From assembly GCA_040830705.1 (NCBI GenBank), contig JBFOME010000021.1, positions 1 to 64,000 on the forward strand: a stretch of 64,000 bases of DNA, in the 5' to 3' direction. This DNA is from Ruegeria_C sp040830705 (GTDB lineage: Bacteria; Pseudomonadota; Alphaproteobacteria; Rhodobacterales; Rhodobacteraceae). The notes beneath the pieces are model-generated. The model searched no databases, was not told the origin of the DNA, and saw nothing but the letters and a program-made list of their open reading frames with translations. The position numbers and the translations under genes were made by a program. Each line of letters starts with the position of its first letter. Positions within the stretch are counted from its first letter, which is position 1. Below are positions 6,495-14,897 of the stretch, piece by piece.

Positions 6495-7991
6495 ATGCAA
6501 CTACTGACACAGGAAGAATACACGGCCCTCGCCGCCAATCTCGACCTGCCTGATGGAGCTTTCATTGATGGTGGCTATCGTCCCGCGATATCGGGTCAGA
6601 CTTTTGCGACCGTGAACCCGGCCACCGGCGAGGCGTTGGCCGAGATTGCGGCCTGCGGGGCCGAGGATGTCGACTTTGCTGTTGAAAAGGCCCGTGAGGC
6701 TTTCGACGATGGCCGCTGGTCGCGGTTACACCCGTCCGCCCGCAAGGACGTGTTGATCCGACTTGCAAAGTTGATGACCCGCAATGCCCGTGAATTGGCC
6801 GTGATGGAATGCCTCGACAGCGGCAAGACGATATTTGATTGCGAAACAGTCGATCTGCCGGAGACGATCCATTGTCTGAAATGGCATGCCGAGATGATCG
6901 ACAAGATCTACGATCAGGTGGCTCCAGCCTCGGACGATCACATCGCCATGGTGGTGCGCGAGCCGATTGGCGTGGTGGGTCTGGTCCTGCCCTGGAATTT
7001 CCCGCTGCTGATGCTCGCTTGGAAGATCGCTCCAGCGTTAGCGGCGGGCTGTTCGGTCATTGTGAAGCCAGCCGAGGAAACCTCGCTTACAGCGTTGCGC
7101 GTTGCCGAACTGGCGATCGAAGCGGGTCTGCCACGCGGGGTGCTGAACGTCGTGCCCGGCAGCGGAGCGGAGGTGGGCGAGCCCATCGGGCGACATATGG
7201 ATATCGACATGGTTTCCTTTACCGGCTCGACCGAGACCGGCAAACGCTTTCTGCGCTACGCGGCGGACAGCAACGCCAAAGAGGTGGTGCTGGAGATGGG
7301 CGGCAAGAATCCGGCTATCGTCATGGAGGACGCAGAAAACCTCGACCGGGTCGCGCAGCATTTGGTAAACGGCGCCTTCTGGAACATGGGTGAAAATTGC
7401 TCGGCCGCGTCGCGTCTGATCGTACATAAGGATGTCAAGGATGCGCTGCTGAAACGCATCACGCATCACACCAAGCAGTGGAACACCGGTGACCCGCTCG
7501 CCCCCGAAACGCGCCTGGGCGCGTTGGTCTCGCAGGCGCATTTCGACAAGGTCTGCGGTTATCTGGGGCAGGCGGAAAGCGTGTTGCTGGGCGGCAAGTC
7601 CGCAGGTGGGTTTGTCGAAGCGACGGTGATCGAGGTCGCAGGCAATGATGTGGCTCTGGCACGCGAAGAGATTTTCGGCCCGGTCCTTTCGGTGATCGAG
7701 GTCTCGGGATTTGACGAGGCCATCGCAATCGCCAATGACACCGATTACGGGCTCTGCGCATCGATCTTCACCGCAAATGCCAAGCGCGCGATCCGGGGCG
7801 CGCGGGCGTTGCAGGCGGGCACTGTGACGGTGAACTGCTTTGGCGAGGGCGATATCTCGACCCCATTCGGAGGCTACAAGCAATCGGGGTTCGGTGGGCG
7901 CGACAATGCCATCCACGCCCATGACCAGTATACCCAGCTCAAGACGATCTGGATCGATCTCGCCGATGACGCAGACGAGGCGGTGGATTGA
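6495..7991 (+). CDS. NAD(P)-dependent aldehyde dehydrogenase (PuuC-like)
   Basis: The 498-residue enzyme has all ALDH catalytic elements: PWNF with Asn168, Lys191 in VKPAEE, the general base Glu267 in LEMGGK, and nucleophile Cys302 in GENCSA. Its C-terminus (STPFGGYKQSGFGG, then AHDQYTQLKTIWI) closely resembles PuuC, the gamma-glutamyl-aminobutyraldehyde dehydrogenase of putrescine breakdown. It starts 3 bases after the DapA-like stop and its own stop overlaps the start of the oxidase gene, so the genes form a coupled operon. Its likely role is oxidising the aldehyde released by the neighbouring oxidase. Confidence 0.9.
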   Translation: MQLLTQEEYTALAANLDLPDGAFIDGGYRPAISGQTFATVNPATGEALAEIAACGAEDVDFAVEKAREAFDDGRWSRLHPSARKDVLIRLAKLMTRNARELAVMECLDSGKTIFDCETVDLPETIHCLKWHAEMIDKIYDQVAPASDDHIAMVVREPIGVVGLVLPWNFPLLMLAWKIAPALAAGCSVIVKPAEETSLTALRVAELAIEAGLPRGVLNVVPGSGAEVGEPIGRHMDIDMVSFTGSTETGKRFLRYAADSNAKEVVLEMGGKNPAIVMEDAENLDRVAQHLVNGAFWNMGENCSAASRLIVHKDVKDALLKRITHHTKQWNTGDPLAPETRLGALVSQAHFDKVCGYLGQAESVLLGGKSAGGFVEATVIEVAGNDVALAREEIFGPVLSVIEVSGFDEAIAIANDTDYGLCASIFTANAKRAIRGARALQAGTVTVNCFGEGDISTPFGGYKQSGFGGRDNAIHAHDQYTQLKTIWIDLADDADEAVD

Positions 7992-9328
7992 GCAGTTACC
8001 GCGCCGCGCATCTGCCGATTCATCGCGGCGAGGCGGCCTGGAACGCGATCCTCGGGCCGCAGCCCGCTCCCCGACAGCTGACTGGCGCTCGAACCGCGGA
8101 TTTTGCGATCATTGGTGGCGGCTTTGCCGGGCTTTCTGCTGCGCGCAGGCTAACCCAACTGCAACCCGGCGCGCGCGTCGTGGTGCTGGAGGCCAGTCGA
8201 CTGGCAGAAGGAGCCGCCGGACGCAATTCCGGGTTCATGATCGACCTGCCGCATGATCTGACCTCAGATGACTATGCCGGGGCCGGGGATGATCGGAAGG
8301 TCATCGCACTGAACCGGCAGGCGATCAGCTTTGCTCGTGACGCGGTTGAACGATATGGCATCGACCCAAATTACTTCGACGCGGTTGGCAAGGTGAATGG
8401 GGCAGTGAAAGAGGCTGCGCTTGCCCATGACAGGAGCTACGCCAAACATCTCAGGACACTCGGTGAAGAGGTCGAGGCGCTGGATGCTCAGCAAATGCGA
8501 GAGCTGACCGGCAGCACACATTACGCAGCAGGGCTTTATACACCGGGGACGGTGATGTTGCAGCCTGCCGGGTATATCCGCGGCCTGGGCGCAGGGCTGA
8601 TTGCAGGCGGTGTGGACATTTTCGAAAACAGCGCGGCGACCGGTTTCGAGAGGCAGAGTGGCGGATGGCTGGTGCGAACCGCACAGGGAACGATATCGAC
8701 GGATCGGGTCATCCTGACAGTGAACGGCCATCTGGAAAGCTTTGGCATCGCCCGTGACCGGCTGATGCAGCTGTTTCTGTTTGCGGTCATGACCCCCGAA
8801 TTGCCGTCGGACGCCCTGAACGCGCTTGGCGGACAACCGCGCTGGGGCATTACACCGTCTGACCCGCTGGGCACCACCATGCGCCGGATCGACACCGGGC
8901 AAGGAGGCAACCGGATCATCACCCGAAGCTGCGCCAGCCTGCGGCCCGGTATGACCTCCAAACGCGCTGATCTGACCCGGGCGACGGCGGTCATGCAGCG
9001 CAAGTTCGATCAGCGTTTTCCGCAGCTTGCCGGAACACGAATGGAGTATGCCTGGGCCGGACACCTATGCCTGAGCCGCAACGGGGTAGCGGTCGCGCGG
9101 GAAATCGAGGACGGGGTCTATTCCGGCTGCGTGCAGAACGGCTTGGGCACGGCGCGCGGCACCCTTACCGGGATCTGTGCGGCTGAACTGGCCTGCGGCG
9201 AGACCAGCGACATCACCCGGCACTTCGCGTTAGAGAAGCAACCAACGCGCCTGCCGCCGCAGCCACTGCGGCAGATCGGGGCCAATGCGATCCTCAGGTG
9301 GAAGGAGTGGCAAGCGCGCCACGAATAG
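7988..9328 (+). CDS. FAD-dependent amine/amino-acid oxidase (OrdL/PuuB-like, DAO family)
   Basis: The 446-residue protein has an FAD-binding dinucleotide fold (FAIIGGGFAGLSAARRL, residues 38-54), the GAAGRNSGF motif near residue 77 typical of OrdL/PuuB oxidases, and a DAO-like C-terminus (GLGTARGT). It probably oxidises an N-substituted amine or amino acid. The start appears to be TTG at 7988, overlapping the ALDH stop TGA by four bases; no ATG or GTG in frame fits better. It converges on the MttB homologue 10 bases downstream. Confidence 0.82.
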   Translation: MSSYRAAHLPIHRGEAAWNAILGPQPAPRQLTGARTADFAIIGGGFAGLSAARRLTQLQPGARVVVLEASRLAEGAAGRNSGFMIDLPHDLTSDDYAGAGDDRKVIALNRQAISFARDAVERYGIDPNYFDAVGKVNGAVKEAALAHDRSYAKHLRTLGEEVEALDAQQMRELTGSTHYAAGLYTPGTVMLQPAGYIRGLGAGLIAGGVDIFENSAATGFERQSGGWLVRTAQGTISTDRVILTVNGHLESFGIARDRLMQLFLFAVMTPELPSDALNALGGQPRWGITPSDPLGTTMRRIDTGQGGNRIITRSCASLRPGMTSKRADLTRATAVMQRKFDQRFPQLAGTRMEYAWAGHLCLSRNGVAVAREIEDGVYSGCVQNGLGTARGTLTGICAAELACGETSDITRHFALEKQPTRLPPQPLRQIGANAILRWKEWQARHE

Positions 9329-9338
9329 GCGCACTTCG

Positions 9339-10892
9339 CTAATACCGCTGGTTTAGCTCGTCGGCCGCAGGGATTTCCCGCTCGCGTCGCGCGATATAGT
9401 CGCGCAGCGCTTCGTCTTTGGCTTCATCCAGCTTCGGTTCCTGATATTCGCCCAGCAACTTGCGGGCGCGGTTCAGGGCGCGCTCGGTGATCTCGACTTC
9501 GCCTTCGGCCACCCATTGCTCGATCGAGTTGTTGTCGAACAGTTCGGGCATGAAAAAGGCGCTCTGGAAGTTTTCCTGCGTGTGCGGATGACCCAAATAA
9601 TGCCCACCCGGCCCGACATCCGGCACCGCCGCGACCGCCTGTTCGAAGTCATCCCATTTTGGACCCTCGGCCATGCGATAGGCCATCGCGCATTGTTCTG
9701 CGTCGACGATGAATTTGGCGACCGAGCAATGCATGCCCGCCTCGTTCCAGCCTGCCGAATGCCAGATGTAGTTGGCCCCCGCATGCATGACCGAGGACAG
9801 CGTCGTGGCGCTTTCGTATCCCGCCTGCGCGTCAAAGGTCTTGGCCCCGCCGAGCGTATTCGAGGTACGCCAAGGCACCCCGTAGTGTCGTGCCATCTGA
9901 CCGATCATGAAGTTCATCAGGCTGATCTCAGGCGTGCCCGCCATCGGTGCGCCGGATTTCATGCTGACGGTGGAAAGGTAGTGCCCGTAGATCGCAGGCG
10001 CGCCCTTGCGGATCACTTGCGTATAGGCCAGCGCACTGAGCGCCTCGGCGTTCAGTTGGGCCACGGTTGCGGGCACGCTGGCGGGCGTGTTGGCCCCGCC
10101 CAGCACAAAGGGCGAGCAGAGCACCGGCTGGTTGCGGCGGCAAAACGCGCGCATTGCGCCCAGCATGGTCTCGTCCCAGACCAGCGGCGAGTTGCCGTTG
10201 CAATTGCCTGTGGTGACGGGGTGATCCTCAATAAAGTCATCGCCGAACAGGATCGCGCACATGTCCATCACGTCCTCGGCGTTTTTGGGCGATGTTGTCA
10301 TCCCCATGAACATCTTGTCCGAATGCTTCATCGAGGAGTAGGTGATGCGCAGGTGGCGCTGGCTGATCGGGTGATCATAGGGCTCAACGATGTGATGCGC
10401 CGAGGAATGCAGGCTGGGCATCATGTGGCTGAGCTTGTGGAACATGGCCAAGTCGTCGAGCGTCGGGTTGCGGCGCACATCATCAAGGTCCCGCAAAAAC
10501 GGCGCGCCCGTCATCGGCACAAATACCGCATTGCGCCCGCCCAGCCGGACGTTTTTCTGCGGGTCGCGGGCGTGATAGGTGAAGTCCGAAGGGATCGTCG
10601 CGATCAAATCGCGCACGAGACCGCGATCGAGGTAAACCATCTCATCCTCGACCTTCGCACCTGCCTGTTTCCAGTCCTGCAAGGCAATCGGATCGCGAAA
10701 CTGCACACCAACATTTTCAAGGATGTCCATCGAAGCGTCGTCGATACGCTCGATCTGGCTCCCATCCATGACTTCACAAAGGGGCAGAGTGTTGGTGAGA
10801 CCTTGCAGCATGCGAAAGTCGGGCGCGGCACGCAGGGCGCGGCGGGCCGAACGGCCACCGGAACGGGAACGGATTGCGGGTTGCACGGTCAT
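9339..10892 (-). CDS. MttB superfamily trimethylamine methyltransferase-like protein (non-pyrrolysine)
   Basis: The 517-residue protein matches the MttB superfamily over its length: IDDASMDILENVGV near residue 50, SAHHIVEPYDHP in the middle, and GGHYLGHPHTQENFQ near residue 440. The frame has no in-frame TAG, so it lacks the pyrrolysine of true trimethylamine methyltransferase. Non-pyrrolysine members such as MtgB demethylate glycine betaine or related quaternary amines onto a corrinoid protein. No MttC-like corrinoid gene is in the window. AGGAGG precedes the start. It is last on a minus strand shared with HbpS and SMP-30 genes, yet abuts the oxidase operon. Confidence 0.88.
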   Translation of the reverse strand: MTVQPAIRSRSGGRSARRALRAAPDFRMLQGLTNTLPLCEVMDGSQIERIDDASMDILENVGVQFRDPIALQDWKQAGAKVEDEMVYLDRGLVRDLIATIPSDFTYHARDPQKNVRLGGRNAVFVPMTGAPFLRDLDDVRRNPTLDDLAMFHKLSHMMPSLHSSAHHIVEPYDHPISQRHLRITYSSMKHSDKMFMGMTTSPKNAEDVMDMCAILFGDDFIEDHPVTTGNCNGNSPLVWDETMLGAMRAFCRRNQPVLCSPFVLGGANTPASVPATVAQLNAEALSALAYTQVIRKGAPAIYGHYLSTVSMKSGAPMAGTPEISLMNFMIGQMARHYGVPWRTSNTLGGAKTFDAQAGYESATTLSSVMHAGANYIWHSAGWNEAGMHCSVAKFIVDAEQCAMAYRMAEGPKWDDFEQAVAAVPDVGPGGHYLGHPHTQENFQSAFFMPELFDNNSIEQWVAEGEVEITERALNRARKLLGEYQEPKLDEAKDEALRDYIARREREIPAADELNQRY

Positions 10893-10996
10893 ATCTGGCC
10901 TCCTGTGTTGCAGGAAGTGTCGACCATGCTGGCCCCGCGTTCACATGATTTTGCGAATTCCGGTTGCGAAAACCGACATTGCGTCAGTCTTAGAGG

Positions 10997-11407
10997 TCAT
11001 TGTGCGCCGATCGCGGCCAGCGCGGCTCGTGCGACGGCAATATCCTGCTCTGGACTGCCGGACCCCACGCCGATGCCGCCGACAAGCTGGCCGTCTAACT
11101 TGATAGGCAACCCACCCCCCAATCGCGTTACGTCACCTTCGGTAGCGGCGGCGATGGGTAATCCGACCTGTTCGGGAATGGCAGTGGTTTCTGCCCCGAT
11201 CGAGGCAGCGGTGCGGGATTTGGCGCGGGCACTTTTCAGGCTCAGGTATTTCGCGCCATTCATGCGGATCTGGCCAAGCGTCACCCCACTGGCATCGACG
11301 ATCACAATACATTGCGGCTGGCCGATCTCTGTCGCCTTCGCGACAGCGGCAGTCAGCATCGCAAGGATCGCCGCATCGGTCAGCCTCAGGCTTTGTTCCA
11401 CAAACAT
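10997..11407 (-). CDS. GlcG/HbpS-family heme-binding-like protein
   Basis: The 136-residue protein has the HbpS/GlcG (DUF336) pattern: LTDAAILAMLTAAVAKA at the N-terminus, GQIRMNGAKYLSLKSARAK in the middle, and GGGLPIKLDGQLVGGIGVGSGSPEQD near the C-terminus. Members bind heme or corrinoid-like cofactors or are found next to glycolate oxidase and dehydratases. It lies 59 bases after the SMP-30 gene and 104 bases before the MttB homologue on the same strand. A cofactor-related role for MttB would be attractive but is only inference. Confidence 0.83.
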   Translation of the reverse strand: MFVEQSLRLTDAAILAMLTAAVAKATEIGQPQCIVIVDASGVTLGQIRMNGAKYLSLKSARAKSRTAASIGAETTAIPEQVGLPIAAATEGDVTRLGGGLPIKLDGQLVGGIGVGSGSPEQDIAVARAALAAIGAQ

Positions 11408-11466
11408 GAGCTATGCCCCTTATTCTGTACGGATCGGGAAAGCGTTGCCACCTTACGGATCGGCTA

Positions 11467-12393
11467 TCAAACCGGCGAAACCCCGTTCACGTTCAAAAAC
11501 ACGGAATAGAGCGACGTGGTCCCGGTGATGAAAAGGCGGTTCAACTTCGGCCCGCCAAAACAGACATTCGACACCATCTCGGGGATCAGAACTTTGCCGA
11601 TCAACTCCCCCTCCTGCGTCAGGCAGTGCACCCCATCGGCAGCCGAACTCCATATCCGACCGGCACGATCGAGGCGGAATCCGTCAAAGACCCCGTTGGA
11701 GCAATCGGCAATCACATCGCCGCCGCTCAGCGAGCCATCCGCTGCAACCCGGTGTTTGCGGATATGGGCCGGACCGCCCGGTGTATGCGTGACGCCGGTA
11801 TCGGCGATATAGAGCACGCTTTCGTCGGGCGAAAAGGCCAGCCCGTTGGGTTTGACATAATCATCCGCCGCGATCCGCACATCGCCGTTCTGAGGATCGA
11901 CACGGTAGACATGGCAGGCACCGATCTCGCTTTCCGCACGCTCACCCTCATAATCCATCATAATGCCGTAGCTGGGATCGGTGAACCAGATCGAGCCATC
12001 GGACTTGACCACCACGTCGTTGGGTGAGTTCAGTCGCTTGCCCTGGTAACGGTCGGCGATCACAGTGACGCTGCCATCGAACTCGGTACGGGTGACACGG
12101 CGCGTCAGATGCTCGCAACTTATCAGTCGTCCCTGCCTGTCGATGGTGTGACCATTGCTGTTGTTGGACGGTTCACGAAAGACCGAAACCGAACCATCGG
12201 TCTCGTCAAATCGCATGATCCGATTGTTGGGAATGTCCGACCACAACAGGTAGCGTCCGGCGGCGAACCAAACCGGCCCTTCGGTCCAGCGCGCACCTGT
12301 CCAGAGCCGCTCGACCCGCACATGCCCGATGAAACACTCTTCGAAACGAGGATCGGTCACCTCGAATCCGGTTCCTTCGATCACTCCGAACAT
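11467..12393 (-). CDS. SMP-30/gluconolactonase family lactonase
   Basis: From start 12393 the protein is 308 residues, a six-bladed propeller of the SMP-30/LRE family. Metal-site motifs are visible: RWTEGPVW (Glu near residue 36), LNSPNDVVVKSDGSIWFTDP in the middle and PNGLAFSPDES. These enzymes hydrolyse sugar lactones using a divalent cation. GGAG lies before the ATG at 12393; an earlier in-frame ATG (12477) lacks family similarity. Its place downstream of two sugar ABC systems and near idonate/gluconate-type dehydrogenases suggests aldonolactone hydrolysis. Confidence 0.85.
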   Translation of the reverse strand: MFGVIEGTGFEVTDPRFEECFIGHVRVERLWTGARWTEGPVWFAAGRYLLWSDIPNNRIMRFDETDGSVSVFREPSNNSNGHTIDRQGRLISCEHLTRRVTRTEFDGSVTVIADRYQGKRLNSPNDVVVKSDGSIWFTDPSYGIMMDYEGERAESEIGACHVYRVDPQNGDVRIAADDYVKPNGLAFSPDESVLYIADTGVTHTPGGPAHIRKHRVAADGSLSGGDVIADCSNGVFDGFRLDRAGRIWSSAADGVHCLTQEGELIGKVLIPEMVSNVCFGGPKLNRLFITGTTSLYSVFLNVNGVSPV

Positions 12394-12521
12394 CTGCTTC
12401 TCCTCTATTCGCGCCCACCTTAGCGATTTGATTGGCCTGTTTGATGGGGCGTCGTCCTGCCACGCCGTTTTTTTCATGAGCCCGGCCGCAGATTGCGGCA
12501 GGGCATGTCTCGGATCAAGAG

Positions 12522-12544
12522 GCGCCGCGGCGAGCGCGGCGCCT
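12522..12544 (-). terminator. Strong stem-loop after the LuxP-like binding-protein gene
   Basis: A perfect nine-base inverted repeat, GGCGCCGCG and CGCGGCGCC with a five-base loop, starts 10 bases after the stop at 12554. There is no clean T-run on the minus strand, so it may serve as an RNA-stabilising 3' end or partial terminator rather than a full terminator before the SMP-30 gene. Confidence 0.65.
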
Positions 12545-12553
12545 TTGGGTCAC

Positions 12554-13693
12554 TTAGCGCTCCAAAGCGCCAACGCCTGAGAAGCGGAAGGCTTCCTGCT
12601 CCAACGCGTCGATTTCTTCCGCGCTCATCTGGTCATGGGCGACCGTGATCCGGCCCAGGAACACCAGCGGCAGTTCCTCTGCACGACCCTCCAGATCTGC
12701 CTTGATCGCTTCGGCGGTCGCCGCACCGACATCGTCGCCCATCCGCATGGGTGTGGCATCCAACTCACCCCGGCGAATGGCCTCAAGTTCCAGCCCGGTG
12801 CCGCCCCAACCGGTCGAGAAGATCTCTTTCTCCTTGCCCTGTGAGACCTGTGCTTCGACCGAACCCATCGCCATAGCTGTATTGGCGTTGTGAATGATCG
12901 TCGCTTCCGGGTAAGCCTGCATGATCAGGCTTGTCCCTTCGAAACCACCCTCGCGCTGGTATTCACCATAATGCTCATAGGCGGTCTTCCAGTTGCCCTT
13001 CTCCTCGACGCAGGCTTTGAAGTCGCCGGATCGCTGGTTATCGGTGATGCCAGGAATGCCCCGGTTCATCGCCATGGTCACGTCATTGCCAAGACGGCCC
13101 AGCATGTAGTCGCACATGGTCAGGGCACCGGCTGCCGACGAGAAATCGAACCAGGCATCGGGCTGAGTCCCGAGGTCTTTCAGCGGCGTGTGGAACGCCC
13201 AAACATAGGTCGAGAACCCCTCATTCGCGGCCAGCTTGTCGATATTGTCCGCCTGGATGGCCAGTTCCGATGGACCGAAGATCACATAGTCATAGAGATC
13301 GGCGTCCTGCTCGACCTGATTGGCATAGGTCGATTGCAGCGAGTGTTCGATCTGACGGCTGGCGAATTCGGTGGTCTCGTGATTGATGCCCAACTCATCC
13401 AGCCGTTTGGTTAGCGCCAGGTAGTTGCGCGCCCAGAAATCGGACGTATCCGCCGACGGGTAGATCAGTGCAATCTGCACCGGATTGTCGAGCGAGCCCG
13501 AGAATGGAACTGCCTCTGACCCGACCACCGCCTGCAGCGCTTCAAGCTTGCCATCCGCATTGACCTCGTCCGGCACCCAGTAGTCGCGATCGCCGATATC
13601 GGGCAATTCCTTGAGCGGCAGATTGCCTTCGGCGAAAGCGCCCCCGCCCATGGCCACGCTTGCCACCAGTGCTGTTGTTGTTAATAACCTCAT
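12554..13693 (-). CDS. LuxP-like periplasmic substrate-binding protein of a sugar-type ABC transporter
   Basis: The 379-residue protein has a signal peptide (residues 1-21, AFA cleavage) and a type-1 periplasmic-binding fold. Compared from memory with Vibrio LuxP, collinear matches include ALIYPSADTSDFWARN (77-90), ITDNQRSGDF (216-225) and MRMGDD (316-321). LuxP contact residues Ser79, Trp82, Arg215, Thr266, Trp289 and Arg310 appear kept as Ser84, Trp87, Arg221, Thr272, Trp296 and Arg317; Gln77 and Asn159 are replaced. Unlike LuxP it sits with its own permease and ATPase, so a transport role is likely. The ligand, AI-2-like or a sugar, is open. Confidence 0.8.
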   Translation of the reverse strand: MRLLTTTALVASVAMGGGAFAEGNLPLKELPDIGDRDYWVPDEVNADGKLEALQAVVGSEAVPFSGSLDNPVQIALIYPSADTSDFWARNYLALTKRLDELGINHETTEFASRQIEHSLQSTYANQVEQDADLYDYVIFGPSELAIQADNIDKLAANEGFSTYVWAFHTPLKDLGTQPDAWFDFSSAAGALTMCDYMLGRLGNDVTMAMNRGIPGITDNQRSGDFKACVEEKGNWKTAYEHYGEYQREGGFEGTSLIMQAYPEATIIHNANTAMAMGSVEAQVSQGKEKEIFSTGWGGTGLELEAIRRGELDATPMRMGDDVGAATAEAIKADLEGRAEELPLVFLGRITVAHDQMSAEEIDALEQEAFRFSGVGALER

Positions 13694-13754
13694 TTCGGTT
13701 CCTCCCTTTGCATGAGTGCGGAGCCATCGGTCGGGTCAGGGCTGCACCCCCGGC

Positions 13755-13778
13755 CCGGCCACCCCGCGTGTTGGCCGG
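13755..13778 (-). other. Stem-loop between permease and LuxP-like gene
   Basis: The inverted repeat CCGGCCA and TGGCCGG with a 10-base loop directly follows the stop of the upstream permease (13779) and lies 61 bases before the LuxP-like start. It could be an mRNA-processing or stabilising element raising expression of the binding protein. It is seen in sequence only. Confidence 0.35.
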
Positions 13779-14897
13779 TCACCCGCTAGGGTTGGGGTCA
13801 CCGGCAAATAGCCCGCCAATCGCCAGTAGCGCGATCAGCACACCAATCAGGGCCGCGCTGAAGCGCAGCATTTTCTGTCCGTCCGGGGTCATGAGACCAG
13901 CGAACAAGCCGCCCGCCCCGTCCCGGTCCTTTTTCTGCATCCAGGTATAGAGCGCGACCGAGCTGACGATGACGACACCCGATGCGACGGATTGCCAGAA
14001 GAACTCGATCCGCAGGGTCACCAGCGCGTTGATCATCATGCTCAGCAGCAGCACCCCTGCGAACGACCCCAGCATCGAGGCACGCCCGCCAAAGAGCGAG
14101 GTGCCGCCCACAACTACCGCCGCAATGACATGCAGGTTGAAATAGGGGGCCGATGTGGCCTGAATGGCGTTCAGTTTACCAGTCAGCATGACCCCACCCA
14201 AAGCCGCACAGGCGCCCATTAGGACATAGGCGTAGACCTTGTGGCGATTGACTGAAATGCCCGTCAATTCGGCGGCTTCGGGGTTCGATCCGATGGCGAT
14301 GGTGTAGCGGCCGAAGTAACTGCGGGTGAGCAGCACATAGCCTGCAATCATCGTCGCGATACCGATGATGACGGGGATCGGGATGAAGCCGGGGATTTGG
14401 CCGCGCCCGATCTCGGTCAGGAAGTCCGGGAAACGCGCAAGGACAAGCCCCTTGGCCAGCACAAGTGCAAAGCCGCGATAGACCAGATCCATTGCAAGCG
14501 TACCGATCAGGTCGGGCACATTGAACCGTGTGATGATCAGCCCGTTGATCAGCCCCATCACCGCACCCAGCATGATCGCAATGGGCACAGCAACATAGAC
14601 GGAGAAGCCGTATTGCTTGATCAGAAAGGCCATCATGATGCCACTGAGTGCCGCAATCGAGCCAATCGACAGATCGATGCCCCGTTGCGTGATAACAAAG
14701 GTCATTGCCATCGCCATCGGCATATAGAGCGCCGCATCCAGCAGGATCAGGTTTAGGTTTGTGGCGCGGAAATACCGCGCGGGTTCCGCGACCGCCATGA
14801 ACAGCAGGATCGCAAGGATCATCACCATCGGGCCGATGATCGCGATATAGGGCTCCATCCGTTCGGAGAGTGTTTTCTGAGCAGTAATCGTGGCCAT
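13779..14897 (-). CDS. Sugar ABC transporter permease (RbsC/BPD_transp_2 type)
   Basis: From start 14897 (MATITAQKTLSERMEPY) the protein is 372 residues with about 10 hydrophobic segments and the RbsC-family motif TQRGIDLSIGSIAALSG near residue 75, plus GISVNRHKVYAYVLMG, the cytoplasmic-loop region. The C-terminus carries an extension (MQKKDRDGAGGLFAG) and one more hydrophobic segment, longer than typical. Its ATG shares its A with the TAA of the ATPase, so the two are coupled. It should form the membrane channel for the LuxP-like binding protein. Confidence 0.88.
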   Translation of the reverse strand: MATITAQKTLSERMEPYIAIIGPMVMILAILLFMAVAEPARYFRATNLNLILLDAALYMPMAMAMTFVITQRGIDLSIGSIAALSGIMMAFLIKQYGFSVYVAVPIAIMLGAVMGLINGLIITRFNVPDLIGTLAMDLVYRGFALVLAKGLVLARFPDFLTEIGRGQIPGFIPIPVIIGIATMIAGYVLLTRSYFGRYTIAIGSNPEAAELTGISVNRHKVYAYVLMGACAALGGVMLTGKLNAIQATSAPYFNLHVIAAVVVGGTSLFGGRASMLGSFAGVLLLSMMINALVTLRIEFFWQSVASGVVIVSSVALYTWMQKKDRDGAGGLFAGLMTPDGQKMLRFSAALIGVLIALLAIGGLFAGDPNPSG

